64,000 bases of DNA from Raphanus sativus (GCF_000801105.2 NC_079512.1:27917848-27981847); one strand, 5' to 3'. Counted from the stretch's first letter, positions 34,911-46,713 are shown. The notes: generated by a model not told the origin, from the letters alone. A program made the numbers and translations.

Positions 34911-37224
34911 ATGAGGAAAAATGGAAACTGGGTGGTTCTGCCTCTAATTTTCTCGTGTCTCTTTTGTGGGGTGTCTTCAGTTTCAGCTAAGCCGCCTCCT
35001 GTTAGTGAGTTCTTGATTGTCTTTTCAAGAAACGTCCTGTGAAAAATACTAAAGATGTTCTTTTATTATTTGTAACGTGAACAGAGATTGTAAGTGGACT
35101 TGTGACAAATGTAGCATCAATGCTGTGGAAATTATTGTGGTCTCTTCATCAAACATCTACAACCACAACAACAACTACGAAATCTGGTAAGACAAACCCA
35201 CAACCAGAAAATGTTATATACTTTTGTTAATCTTGCTGTCAAGGTTTCAATCCTTTTAGAATTAAAATACAAAAAAAAAGTTTGAAAATGTGACAGGTGT
35301 TTCCAGCCGTTCAATGGTGAAATATGAAAGTGGATATAATATAGAGACAGTGTTCGATGGAAGTAAGCTTGGGATGGAGCCTTATGCGATTGAAGTTTCC
35401 CCTAATGGAGAAGAGCTTGTTGTCTTGGATTCCGAGAATAGTAATATCCACAAAATTTCCATGCCTCTTTCCAGATGTAAGTTCATCTTCTTCTTGATCA
35501 ACATTTGATGAAAAAAAAACTCTAAAGATAAAGTTCCCTGGACACATACACAAATGTATATTAACAATTTATATAACCCACCAGAATCATATATGCTTTG
35601 CTTCAAGATTGGGTTTCATGTTCTTTTGCTTTTTACTAGTTCAGTTAAAAAAGTTTTTTTATTTGGCAACAAAATCCTTTTTGAATTAAAAACATTTTTC
35701 ACTTTAGTCCACAACACGACACATTTAGCTTTTATCCATGTTCTGTTTCTCTGTTTTTCAGGTTTATTCTTTCTGCTGTTTCTTGTTCTTCAAGTTAACT
35801 AACTTTCCTCACTTTTAAGCACCAGACTTTTGCTTTAAGATAGATTCTAAGATTCAAACAGATTAGATTTAGATTCTTGGTTTTGGTTTCTCATGTTCTT
35901 ACTGTTTTCAAACTGTTCTCACAACGGATTTGTTAATTTTGAAGATGATAAACCAAAGCTTGTCTCTGGTTCACACGAAGGCTACACAGGACACGTGGAC
36001 GGCAAGCTCAAAGAAGCTAAAATGAATCGTCCTAGAGGATTAGCTATAGACGACAGTGGAAACATCTACGTCGCCGATACTAACAATATGGCCATACGCA
36101 AGATCAGCGACGACGGTAACTACTAATACAAATAAACGTTTAGGATTATGAAACGCAATAACAAACGCTTTTTAAATCGTCTTTATTTCAGGAGTCTCAA
36201 CTATCGCCGTTGGAGGAAGACGTACCGGTGGATCTAAAGAGGAGATGATGAGACTCTCTAATGACTTTGATCTGATCTATGTCTCTTCAACCTGCTCTCT
36301 CTTAGTCATTGATCGTGGAAACCAAATGATTAGAGAGATTCAGCTTCACGATCACGACTGTTCTCATCACGAACCAGAAACAGATCTTCATCTTGGTAAC
36401 TTTTCAAACAAGCTAGGTTTGTTTTTGTTTTGTGCTTTGCTTGAGACGATGCATGCTCTTTGGGGTTTGTGTAAATGCAGGAACCGCTTTGCTCGTTGCT
36501 GCTGCGTTTTTTGGATATATGTTTGCGTTATTAGTACGTAGAGTACGATCATTGTTCTCTTCGTTTCGTCATGTAAGTTGAACCGCTTGGTTTGATCCGG
36601 TTAAATCAGAACCAATTAGCATCCTTGATCCCTTTTAATTGATTTTAGGATAATAAGAGACATGTAGCTAAACCGAACATGACAATGTCTCCATATCAAC
36701 GTTATCCAAGACCGGTTCGACAGCCATTAATCCCACCTCAACATGAACCGGAAAACGAAGAAGGATTTCTCGGTTCGCTTGGAAAGCTTGTGGTGAAAAC
36801 CGGTTCTTCCGTTTCTGATATGATATCCGGTTCAAGGAATGTTACTCATCAGCAGCAATCAAACCAGTGGCCGGTACAGGAGAGCTTTGCTATACCGGAA
36901 GAAGATGGACCGCCGGGTTTAGAACCGAGATCATGTATAAATCAGGATAAACCCTACCTTAGAGCACAAGGAACAAACCAAAACCGGTCTTGTTACCAAG
37001 ATTATGACCAATACCAAAAGCAGCAGAAACGAAATGTGAACGACACAGCGCCGTTAGAAGAGAACCGAGAGAAGAACGAGTTTGTGTTTGGGGCAGTTCA
37101 GGAGCAGGACGGTCGACGAGAAGCCATGGTGATCAAGGCCGTTGATTTCAACGAAGCCATGAATGATCAGCGAAATCTACGGCCTAGAATCAATTACATG
37201 GGATATTCTTCTCATGTTTACTGA
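34911..37224 (+). CDS. NHL-repeat membrane protein
   Basis: Seven exons (34911-35004, 35085-35186, 35297-35476, 35945-36115, 36192-36395, 36481-36572, 36649-37224) give 472 aa. A signal peptide spans about residues 1-26 (WVVLPLIFSCLFCGVSSVSA). A threonine run and GVSSRSM lead into NHL/beta-propeller repeats: PYAIEVSPNGEELVVLDSEN, MNRPRGLAIDDSGNIYVADT and LLVIDRGNQMIREIQL. A single membrane span (LLVAAAFFGYMFALLV) precedes a polar, proline-rich cytosolic tail of about 210 aa. The first donor is ambiguous: GTGAGT at 35005, joined to the acceptor ending at 35084, is in frame and gives PPPVKIVSG. Best match by order is At5g14890. Function is not known; a role in stress or endomembranes is speculative. 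Confidence 0.85.
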
Positions 37225-37663
37225 TTACAAACTAAAAAATTTCATAATTTACCTAGAATGTGTGTAATATATATCGCTTGGTGTGTCTAAACTTAATTTA
37301 CCTAGAATTTTCATAATTTTCATAATTTTCATAATGTGTCTTGAGTCTACACTTACTTTTCTTTAGTTTGGTTACTTTGCTATATTAGTCATGTAAACTA
37401 TTACTCCGGGGCGGAGCTAGAAATTACTTTTATCCGGGGTAAAATTATAAAATTTTATTAAATATCTTTATAAAATTAAATTTTAACAGGGGTATCAAGA
37501 AAAAACCTTCGCAAATTTACACAAACTTAAAAAGTATATGGTGGGCAAATGACCCACCAAAGTTAATGTACATCCACCACTGCCATTACTGGTTATTGGT
37601 GCTTTTAAATATACAGTATACGATGTTTTGGAAAAAAAAGTTCTATTGTTTAATAGTAATATA
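37225..37663. other. Spacer downstream of the NHL gene
   Basis: AT-rich, 3' region of the NHL gene. No coding potential seen. Confidence 0.45.
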
Positions 37664-37910
37664 CTCCCTCTGTTTTTTAAAGATACATATTCTACACTTT
37701 TCACATATATTAAGAAATCACATTAAAAATGCATTGATTTTTGTGAATAACAATTTTCCATAATCTTTAACCAATAAAAATCCAATAAACACAATTAATT
37801 TTCTTGAAGTTAACAGATTTTCATTAAATAATACATTGAAAAAGTAAAAAATGTATCTTTTTAAAACAAATTTTTTTCCTAGAACATGAATCTTTAAAAA
37901 ACAGAGGGAA
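37664..37910. mobile_element. Stowaway/mariner-like MITE (CTCCCTCTGTTTTTT family), copy 2
   Basis: A 247-bp element flanked by TA, begins CTCCCTCTGTTTTTTAAAGA and ends TCTTTAAAAAACAGAGGGAA. It is the reverse-complement partner of the element at 30108-30354 (same length, estimated near 90% identity by eye). Confidence 0.9.
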
Positions 37911-38564
37911 TACTCCGTAAATTGTATTTTTTTTACAGAAACTAGTTGAGTTTATTAAATTCTATTGATCTAACTTTATTACAAATTGATAACTATAGAA
38001 AATTATACATCAGTAATACATATTTGATATTTTTATTTTATATATGTGAAATTAATGTGAAAACAAAAGTCGGTGGTATAAGTTTATTAAAATATGATAT
38101 TTGGCCGGCTAGTATTTCGGGAAGATTCTTCCCCATGAGAGCTTATTGAACGGAGGAACACTAGATCTTGTCTGTCGTCACGTCAGTAACATAGTATCAG
38201 ATCGATGAAGTAACTACCGGCCACAACTGTTTACAGCACCATAATCCGATGAGATCAACATGCACTTAAATTAATATATCGGTTCAATTTTCGGTTTATG
38301 GTAGAAAATTCGAAAAGCGGTTAAATAACGAATATATTAAAAACCACCTTGGCAATTAACGCGATTCCAGCTCTTGTGTTTTACCTACCATTTATTATTA
38401 CCGCCCCTCTCGCCTTAAGAAATGGATGTCGTAGGAACATAACTTTGCAAAAGGGGAGGGGGGAACATTAGGGTTAGGGCTGCAGAGAGAGAAGCAGAGG
38501 AAGGAGAGGATTCGAAAGAGAATCGAACCCCAACTCTGTATATTTCCTCTGTTCCTCTCCCCCG
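37911..38564. other. Upstream region of the small plant-specific gene
   Basis: No other gene is supported. The last 100 bp are CT-rich and purine-pyrimidine skewed, as plant leaders are. Confidence 0.4.
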
Positions 38565-39089
38565 ATGGGGCTTCAATCTTTTCCCATCTCTGAAATGGAC
38601 ACAACCGACGACATGCACGAAGCGATGTTCGCGAAACGAGGTTGCTGTTTCTTCCTCCCATCATGTCTCGGATCACCTCAGCCGTCTAGTCACGGAGGAT
38701 CCGTATGGTGGCAGCGAATCAGAACCGTGGATAAACTCGAGCCCGACGACCGTTGGTGGATCTCCGGGTGGAACAAGATGAGGGAATGGTCCGAAATCTT
38801 GGCCGGTCCGAAGTGGAAAACGTTCATCCGACGCGTCGGCCGGAGTCAATGCTGCGGCGGTGGCTCCGGAGACGGCGGTGGTAATAGGCCGGATCAGGTT
38901 GGTTTCCGGTACGATTCTTGGAGCTACTCGTTGAATTTTGATGATGGTGAGCAGACGGGTCGTTTCGACGACGAGTTTCCTTACCGTGATTACTCGATGA
39001 GGTTCACGTCGCCGTCTCTGCCGGTCTCCACCAAATGCTCCATTGATTTCGACAACGAGAACTACGCGCCGCCGCAGCTGATTAAGTGA
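38565..39089 (+). CDS. Small plant-specific protein with R-E-W-S-E / AGPKWKTFIRR motif
   Basis: A single intronless frame of 174 aa. The conserved part is VWWQRIRTVDKLEP, WWISGWNKMREWSEILAGPKWK and TFIRRVGRS (about residues 48-105), a pattern I recall from uncharacterised plant proteins. It has a glycine/cysteine-rich spacer (CCGGGSGDGGG) and a C-terminal region with YRDYSMRFTSPSLP. No signal peptide or membrane span. The start could also be the in-frame ATG at 38595, which would give 164 aa. Base composition is GC-rich, as a real coding exon. The function is unknown; the wide open antisense frames here are shadows of this composition. Confidence 0.75.
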   Translation: MGLQSFPISEMDTTDDMHEAMFAKRGCCFFLPSCLGSPQPSSHGGSVWWQRIRTVDKLEPDDRWWISGWNKMREWSEILAGPKWKTFIRRVGRSQCCGGGSGDGGGNRPDQVGFRYDSWSYSLNFDDGEQTGRFDDEFPYRDYSMRFTSPSLPVSTKCSIDFDNENYAPPQLIK

Positions 39090-39868
39090 AAGCCACGCGC
39101 TTCTCTGTTTTTGTTTTGTTTTCGTGGTACGGATGGATTCTAACGTGCGATGCACCGATGAAAGACGTGACATTTTAGAAGAAATATTCGATGAAGAATT
39201 AATTTTTACATATTTTGATTTTTTGTAATATTTTTTTCTTTTCACTTCGAATAAAATTTGCATTTGATCGATAGTTTTCTTCCGAAGTTGAGGTGATTTT
39301 CATGAAGAAAAATTTATGTACGAGGTAAGAAATCTTTTTGATTGATTAAGTCTATAATGCAATGCAATTAGTGAATCAAATTGAGCTCAATTTGCATTCA
39401 TCCTAGTTTCTTTGGATTTGAAAGGTTAGTTCTCTTATAAGTTATAACTTTCAGAAAACTGCTTGAGAAGCCATAAACTTTCAAAACCAAAAAAACAAAG
39501 CAAATCACAACTTTCACTTAAATCACTGTAAGTAAAATTCAATTTATAAAAAAATGTATATTTCAAAGCATTTTATATTGACAAATTATTTTTGTTACAC
39601 GAAAATTCAACCATTAAATTAACTTTGTGTATTTAAACATCTACATAATATAAAGACTAATATAATTTTTTTTTGAATTATTTGGCCTTTTTATCAGTTT
39701 TACTTTTAAAATAAAAAAACTGAAAAAACTCTGGTCGAAAAAATCTAATTATAATATTGTTTATTCCATTTTATAAAATGGGAAAATGAATCAGAAGAGT
39801 GGACAGCCTTTCCAAGTTACTTAAAGGATATTAGATCCTTGAGAAAGAGTTTTACTGGTTAAGAGCTC
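39090..39868. other. Spacer with a short decayed region
   Basis: AT-rich 3' flank of the small gene. Nothing else supported. Confidence 0.4.
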
Positions 39869-39991
39869 GTTCATATACCTCGGACACAAAATAAAAGGGT
39901 GGATAGCTTAGCACGAAGTGCAAGGAAGCAAACGTCTTTTGTCGTCCATATGAATGCGGTGTTCCCAGTTTGGTTTAAAGAGTCTATATGA
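39869..39991 (+). pseudogene. LINE RNase H-domain remnant
   Basis: A short open stretch reads VHIPRTQNKRVDSLARSARK, then QTSFVVHMNAVFPVWFKESI and a stop. This is the end of the RNase H domain in plant LINE-type (non-LTR) reverse transcriptase proteins: H-I-P-R-x-x-N-x-x-A/V-D-S-L-A-R. It is a 41-codon relic with no upstream frame. Confidence 0.7.
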
Positions 39992-40130
39992 GTCTGTTGT
40001 TGCTGACAAAAAAAAAAACATTTTTTCATTTTCTTTTTGAAATATTTAAGAAAAACATTAAAATACATTATCTATTACCCACAAACCTTATCGAGTGAAA
40101 GTGAAGATTGGGAAGGGGGTAGTAGCGAAA

Positions 40131-41349
40131 ATGGCGTCGATTGCAGCTTCTTCTACTTTCCACTCGTTTTCAACAACCAAAAGCCCTAACCTTTCTTCGA
40201 CCCATCTCCTTCCTCTCTCCAAAAACCTCACCTTTCGAACCAAACCCATCGGAACCAGCAGAGTTTGCAGCTTTACGAAACATAACAACCGCCTTGGGTT
40301 GAAGAAGCTTTCGTCCCTTGGCGAAGGAGGAGTAGAAGCCGTCGCAGTTGCAGATGAAGAGCAGCAACAACAGCAGCAAGAGACTGTCTCTGTCCCTGTC
40401 TCTCCTTCAGACATGCTCACCATGTTTTTTCAGGTACTTCACTTTCGCCCTTATGTGAGTGAATGTACGATTCCAAGTAGCAATTAGTGAGTAGATAAGC
40501 TATAATGCTTCGTATGTATCTGTTTGCACAAGTTATTGAGAATGATTTTTTTTTTTCTGTTTAGCAAACTCTTATAAATCTCCATTAATGGATTGGTATT
40601 ATATATAGAGTAGTCTAGCTTAACTGATTCATTGTTCTATCAGGTCTTAGAACTGAACATAATTGCACAATAGTATTTTGAATTGAACATCCTTGTTGCC
40701 TTAAGCTGAGTCTAATCATTGTTGGTCATTTGATCGATTTTTTTTGAAGGCTGATGGAACTTTGAATGAAGCAGCTATTCCTAATGTGACAAAGGCCTTA
40801 CAGGTAATAATACTACTTTGCTTTAAGGTCTCACCAAATATGTTTTTGTGAATGTATTCTTGTTTCTTTTCAGTTTCTTGGATTGTATACAACCCTTTTG
40901 TTGGTTACATTGTTTGGATTCAATCCAATCTCTGTTTAACTCTTAACACACACACCCTTTAGATTTTCCTCAACTCAGAAGTTTAGCTTTCAACAACAGT
41001 GAATAAAATCCAATATAGCAAATCTTATTTGTTCTTTCAGGACATGGATGGAGTTTCCAACTTAAAGGTTCAAGTTTCTGAAGGTGTTGCCGTTGTTGAG
41101 GTAATGTTTTACATCCACCATTCTCTTGATACATTAATTGACTTTGTATATGTGTATATGATTTGAATCAGACTACTGAATCTGACTTATGTTATCCTTA
41201 ATGTGTGTATGTGTGTGAAGCTATCAAAGCAAACAACGGTTCAAGCAACAGGAGTGGCGTCAAGCTTGGTAGAGACTATACAAGGAGCTGGCTTTAAGTT
41301 ACAAACCTTGAACCTGAGCTTTGAAGACGAAGATGAAGTTCTTGTCTAA
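40131..41349 (+). CDS. Plastid-targeted heavy-metal-associated (HMA-like) domain protein
   Basis: Four exons (40131-40433, 40750-40803, 41041-41100, 41221-41349) give 181 aa. The open frame extends back to 40095 but that codon is GTG, so the ATG at 40131 (MASIAASSTFHSFS) is the start. Residues 1 to about 60 are rich in S and T, as a chloroplast transit peptide. A polyglutamine run (EEQQQQQQ) precedes MLTMFFQADGTLNEAAI and the HMA-like fold ALQDMDGVSNLKVQVSEGVA, VVELSKQTTVQATGVASSLV, ETIQGAGFKLQ. The metal-binding C-x-x-C motif is absent. Matches the position of At5g14910 (annotated heavy metal transport/detoxification superfamily). Metal binding is therefore doubtful. Confidence 0.88.
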
Positions 41350-41449
41350 TTAATATCATCTTTCTTCTCAAGCCCAACTTTTTGTGATTAAAGAAAACAC
41401 ATTAATGTCAATGTGCCATATTACAAAAGTAATGAACTCTCTCACTTTC

Positions 41450-42607
41450 TTACAAAAGCATGGTACTAGCTTTTTCAACATACTCCCATGAAACAACTAC
41501 TCCACCAGGATTTTTATATCCTTCAATACCAATTTTTCTAAATTGTTTCGTCACTAAATTGTAATAGACAACATAGAACTCAACCCCACCATACCTCGGC
41601 GTCAAAATAATCTCACCCATTCTAGTTACCCCTTCAACTTCAAACTTAACACAAGGTTGTGTCCATGCCCTTGTAGAAAAGCACATCTTAGACCATTCAT
41701 GCTCCTTAGCATCTTCCAAAACCCACAACTCATATGTATCGTAGCCTGTCGAATACGCTAACGCTATTTTCCCATGATAGTTCATTAGAGTTGATGAATA
41801 ATAACTTAGAATTTGGACAGACTCTGGCATTTTCATAAAACCGAACTTTTCGGTCCTCACGTCAAATCTCACTAAGCTAAGTTGCTTCATACTCTCCCCT
41901 ACGTAAGCACCGTAATACACAACCCCGTTGATACATACGCTTATAGTTCCGGGACAATGAATCGTGTTACACTCGACCATTCTCCATACACCTTGAGATC
42001 CCAACGTAAACACTTTGTGTTCCTTATATGGTATTATGCTATCACTACTATGGTTACCAGGTAACGGAGTCATGGACAATACCTTGTACTCCTCGTTGAT
42101 TGGATCGTATCCAAGAATGTTTTCCACGTAAGGTCCAACGTTGAGGTTGAGATAGATTCTTGGTAGGGTTAGTGATTTTCCTGAGGAGGGATTATAAATC
42201 ACTGGACTCGTACCGTATCCGCAACATATCAGGCCGTTGACTTCTTGAGGCTGACGACATCTTGATCTTGAGTTGGAGACGTGACATGTGGTACGTGAAA
42301 GAAACGATGAGGTTCCTTGTTGGTTTGACGAGAAGAACCAGTTCTCGAATCTTGTTTGGTGATAATCTCTTATGAAGAAGAGGATGCGTGACTGAGATTG
42401 AAAAGATATGATGAAATCTTGGCTGCGGATTACGGAGGCCCAACGCTTTGATACGCAGACGCATCTCGCTAGGGTTTTGGCAGGTAGTTTTAAGAAAACA
42501 ATGAACAGAAGCTCAAGAGGAATAGGATCTGTGTATCTTCCTTTGATAACTCCATTAACGTTGCTTTCTTGTGAGCTCCTGATCTTATCAACACTTGGCC
42601 TTTCCAT
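41450..42607 (-). CDS. F-box protein with F-box-associated (type 3) domain
   Basis: A single exon of 385 aa. The F-box is near the N-terminus (about 28-70): IPLELLFIVFLKLPAKTLAR, then CVCVSKRWASVIRS. It should bind ASK/SKP1 in SCF ubiquitin ligases. The rest is the repeat-like F-box-associated region, with VNGLICCGYGTSPVIYNPSS, LGYDPINEEYKVLS, and WRMVECNTIHCPGTISVCIN GVVYYGAY-type blocks. F-box/FBA genes form very large, fast-evolving families in Brassicaceae. I do not recall an F-box gene at this spot in Arabidopsis, where GASA14 and SAG101 are expected and are absent here. Substrate unknown. Confidence 0.9.
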   Translation of the reverse strand: MERPSVDKIRSSQESNVNGVIKGRYTDPIPLELLFIVFLKLPAKTLARCVCVSKRWASVIRSQDFIISFQSQSRILFFIRDYHQTRFENWFFSSNQQGTSSFLSRTTCHVSNSRSRCRQPQEVNGLICCGYGTSPVIYNPSSGKSLTLPRIYLNLNVGPYVENILGYDPINEEYKVLSMTPLPGNHSSDSIIPYKEHKVFTLGSQGVWRMVECNTIHCPGTISVCINGVVYYGAYVGESMKQLSLVRFDVRTEKFGFMKMPESVQILSYYSSTLMNYHGKIALAYSTGYDTYELWVLEDAKEHEWSKMCFSTRAWTQPCVKFEVEGVTRMGEIILTPRYGGVEFYVVYYNLVTKQFRKIGIEGYKNPGGVVVSWEYVEKASTMLL

Positions 42608-43101
42608 GGTGTCTATTGATCACTTAAACGTATTGGTTTCTTAGATGTTTGGATTTCGAGATTAAAAAGCCACTTAGTCCTTAAGAAACCGTAGTTGCCT
42701 CACTGATGCACGTCTTGATCACAGAGAAAAGTTCATAGTCAACGAGAGAAGAGTAAGCAGCCCAAATAATATTATGTATGTTACATGTTTAGCACTTACA
42801 AAACAAAATGAAAATATAGTAACGTTTTTAAAAGGTTTGACTACTGTTCACTAATATGATTCTATACTAGGAAGTCAGGATTTCAAATTCTAGAAAAGTG
42901 ATAAACTATACAAATTTTACAAGTCTTTAATATGCACAGAATTTTCACAGACAATACAAACAAGATGTGGTGTATAGTAGAGTAGGGACGGATGTAGCCA
43001 AGTGGATTAAGGCAGTGGATTGTGCTATAATTTTCTATAATACTTTTTATGATTTGTAAAAGCAAAATAAAAGTAATTTTAGTGTATAAACAGTTTTCAT
43101 C
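42608..43101. other. Spacer between F-box and NPF genes
   Basis: About 490 bp between two minus-strand genes, with a plastid-derived tRNA fragment at 42987-43024. Confidence 0.5.
42987..43024 (+). tRNA. trnH-GUG: Fragment of plastid trnH-GUG (5' half, truncated)
   Basis: GATGTAGCCAAGTGGATTAA followed by GGCAGTGGATTGTG matches the 5' half of chloroplast tRNA-His (GUG) with about two differences. It stops exactly at the anticodon GTG (43022-43024); the 3' half is absent. It must be an organelle-DNA insertion and cannot be a functional tRNA. Mitochondrial trnH of plants has the same plastid-derived sequence, so the source organelle is unclear. Confidence 0.75.
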
Positions 43102-46100
43102 TCATTGATCATCACCAGTACTACTACTACTCTTGAAATGCTTACAAATTACAATATACATCAAAAAGCTAATAGCACTTGTAAGAGCCAAAAACCAATA
43201 ATAGTTATCAAGTCTAGCTTCCGACATATCATCTGCAAACCAGTTATGTTTCTCACCTCTTGAACTCGTGTAACTTTCAATGACCGAGATCAACGCAGCA
43301 CTCACAAAACTCCCCACACCGAAAACACTCGTGTACAGAGCAAACCCCATCGTTCTCATCCTAGCCGGAACCTCGCTGTAGAAGAACTCTTGCATGCCAA
43401 CGACCGTGAAAATGTCTGAGACTCCTAGTAAAATGTACTGAGGCAAGAGCCAAAAGATGCTCAACGGGTCTGAAGAGTTTGGTGAAGTCTTCAACTTTTG
43501 GCTTATCAGTAGTCTTTTTCTTTCGACAAACGCGGCTATAACGATGGCGATGATGGACAAGAACATCCCTATTCCCATTCTTGCCATGACAGGGATACCC
43601 TTTTCGTTTTTCGACATCTTCTTGGCCATAGGGATCAAGATCTTATCGTATAACGGCATGAGAAGGATTATAGACAAGGTGATTGTGCTTTGTAGCGTTG
43701 CGGGTGGGATTTTGAAGTTTGGTCCGATGTTTCTCTTCATAGCCATGCCTTGCTTTGTGAAAAATGTTGCTGGTTGTTGGAATATAACTGCAAAGGTTAG
43801 AAGCATCGTCCATATCGGCAAAAGACGAAGCAATAGCTTCGCTGTTTCGAGGCCTAAGAATTTGCTCTTGCAGTTTTTTTCATCAGCTGAGGTCTTGCTC
43901 GTAGTAGTGGATGTAGTGTTGCTACAGTTGCATAGAGGCTTCTCTTGCATCCTGTATTTATAACACACATCAATTAATTAGGGGGTGTTATTGTGTTAAC
44001 CAATTCATAAACCAAACCAAAACGAAAATAAACCGAAGAAGATATGTATACAAACAAAGCATAACCAAAATCCAATTGTACCGGAAAATATCAACATAGT
44101 AAAACTTAAAAACAATTAAATATATTTTATATTTACATATTGCCAAAAATACCGGATTAAAACTATTAAAATAGGTGATAAAATTATCGATGTAAAATCG
44201 TCTATATAATATTTTTTATCGTTGTAATAATATAATTAACTAGATGTTAAAAAACTACTAAAAACTTATCCTTAAGATTAAAATATATTTGGCTAGAAAA
44301 ACGCATCTAACTCAAAACCAGAGAATTAACTGGAAAAGACTAAACCGAGAACCGGAGAATAAAAACATCAATTTCCTGACTTACTCTAGCTCCATGGCAT
44401 TCAAATCATGGTCGTTTACAAGACTGATTTTGCTTCTTTTCGACAATGCTCCTTTGATAAACTCTAAGATCCTTTGAATTGGTTTAGCTTTTAGGTCTAG
44501 ACCCTGATCAGCATAGACATAGACCCCACAGCCACACAGGAACAAGATGATCAACAATAACATGGAAGCGGTTGGGATTGCAAAACCGAGAACCCAGCCG
44601 AATGTATCTTGTATATAAGCCATGACGGTGACTCCTAGAAGACTACCGGCGCAGACACCAAAGTACCACCATTGGAAAAACTGATACTTGCGGTTTGATT
44701 TGTCTTCTTTGTTCTCTGCGTATGGCTCGTGGTCAAGGTCATGGTCAAGCTGGTCAGCACCAAATGCTTGGAGAGATGGGTTTAAGACGCCTAAGCCGAG
44801 AGCAACGAGGCTAAGTGAAATGTAGAGGAAGTAAAGAGAAATGGTTTTAGTAGTGGAACGTGACCCAGCAAATGCCGTATATGTCAATCCCACTAGTCCC
44901 TTTTAAACATACCCAACAAAATGCCAAACATTAGTAACGTAAATAATTAACAAAATAGAATCTCTAAAATATGAATTCAAAAGATAATAGTCACAAATAC
45001 TTTATCTTAAAATTATAATTTTAAAAAATATCAGCAATAAAATTTCAGTATAAAATGTTGTCCAAGTTCCTAAAATATAAGTTCAGCTTTTAACAATACA
45101 GTATTTTTATGAAGAAAAAAATAGCTTATAATAATGGGTTTACTTTATTTTTATTTTTTGTTCATCCTAAAATAAAGTAGTGAAAGATCTAGTAGTGGTA
45201 AAAATACTTAAAAAAAAGATCTAGTAATGAAATATATATAGTCAAGATCAGAGAGGAATGATTCGAGTTCCATTATATATCATAGTTGAGTATACACTAG
45301 GCTTAACTATTTCTGATAAGATCCCAAAAATTACATTATGGAACCAAACTCTACCAGCAATATGCTTAATTCCATTAACGTCCCATACTCTAAAAAGCAA
45401 GATTAGTTAAAAACATTTAGTGAAAAAGTATTTCCTAGGAAAATCCATCGAAATGTTCACATGCTTAGTATCTAACCACATCAAAAGACAAATAAAATCT
45501 CAAGAACCGTTTCGTATTGATTCCTAAAGGTTCCAGTTTTCAAGCAAATAGACCTCATAAAAAATGAGCAAAGAAGAGGGTCACATGATCATTAACACGC
45601 ATCACGATCACGAACAAACCATATTCGAGAAATAACTTCCAACTCTAATCTGAGATTTTGTTGGTGGGTTTCAATAGCTTTTTTTAATATTTAATATAAT
45701 ACAAAACTTTTATCAAGAAATATCGTAGAAACAAGGAATAATATTGTTTTAAGTTTTCTAACCGATAAATAGAGAAAATAAGAGGAGAAGATGTTATGAG
45801 AACAAAAGGAAAGAGGCCAGATAGTACGAAATGTTTCGATATGTATAATATAATAAATTAAACATTTCTTGAATTGACACTTTCTGACTGATGATTCTAA
45901 TAAAAAGTTGGTATATATAGTGATGCTTACCACAAAGTAGAGTGAAGAAGAAGCGAGGATGGTGAAGAATCTGTCCCAATAAGAATCAGCAAAAGGAGCA
46001 GAGAAGAGAGGCAACATGAAAGTGAAGCCACTCCAGGTGTTAACAGTCGTGGCTGCTCTAGAATTGCTCATCTTTGCCACATCAGTTAAATATGTTACTA

Positions 46101-46203
46101 AGTTTGATGCAACTCCTTTGAATGCATATCTCTCTATCCCAGCAATCACTATGAGAAGGGCACAAGATTTACTAAGTCCTCTTCTCTTCTCTCCTTCACC
46201 CAT
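43102..46203 (-). CDS. NPF/POT-family transporter, NPF5.8-like
   Basis: Three exons on the minus strand (46203-45931, 44899-44385, 43951-43102) give 545 aa, the usual NPF length. The N-terminus reads [20 protein letters not shown], with an [17 protein letters not shown] block in the position of the family ExxER-type helix 1. The NPF signature [14 protein letters not shown] follows in exon 2. Twelve hydrophobic spans can be counted, with a polar central loop between the two halves (about 290-320). The last exon has the family blocks [58 protein letters not shown] and ends in STGDDQ. Substrate cannot be predicted: NPF members carry nitrate, peptides, hormones or glucosinolates. Matches At5g14940 by order. 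Confidence 0.92.
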
Positions 46204-46713
46204 CACAATTAAAAAAATATTTAAAGCTTGTGCTTTTGTGTATGTGTGTGCTGAGGGAGAGATCGAGAGAGATAAGAAGAAGAAGTAAGGCTGTTCTTTG
46301 TGTGTGGGACTGTTTTTATAAAGCTTTAGGCCATAAAATCTGGTACAGTGCACACGCCTATATACATATACAACTAAATACAAGACTATTTTATTTATTT
46401 TCTGTGCTTAATCCAAAAAGAAAATAATACTTCTAAAGCACTAAAAACTAAACTTATTCTTAAGTTCCTTGAAAAGACTATCTTTTCAAGTTGACAAAAA
46501 AAGACTATCTTCTTAAAAACAATGCTATATATATTCCATATTTTCATAGAATTCATTCTATATACGTTTCTTCCAACTCAACTGGAAGCTATCTTTTAAC
46601 TCCTCAGCTACTTTTGTTGTAGACTTTATTTCTTTAGGGGATATTCAATATTATGGAAAATGACATAAACGCTCATCAGAGCTATCAATCACGATCGACA
46701 GGATAAGGAAACC

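Noticed and set aside
38673..39263. 196-aa open frame on the minus strand
   Set aside because: It overlaps the small plant-specific gene antisense; high GC and codon bias create open frames, and no known motif is present.
40095..40130. Longer HMA-like protein starting at 40095
   Set aside because: The codon is GTG; the ATG at 40131 starts a normal transit peptide.
42987..43024. A functional tRNA-His gene
   Set aside because: The 3' half, including the acceptor and T arms, is missing, so it cannot fold as a tRNA.
43457..43963. 168-aa plus-strand frame in the NPF gene
   Set aside because: Antisense to NPF exon 3, whose motifs are clear; no domain in the plus frame.
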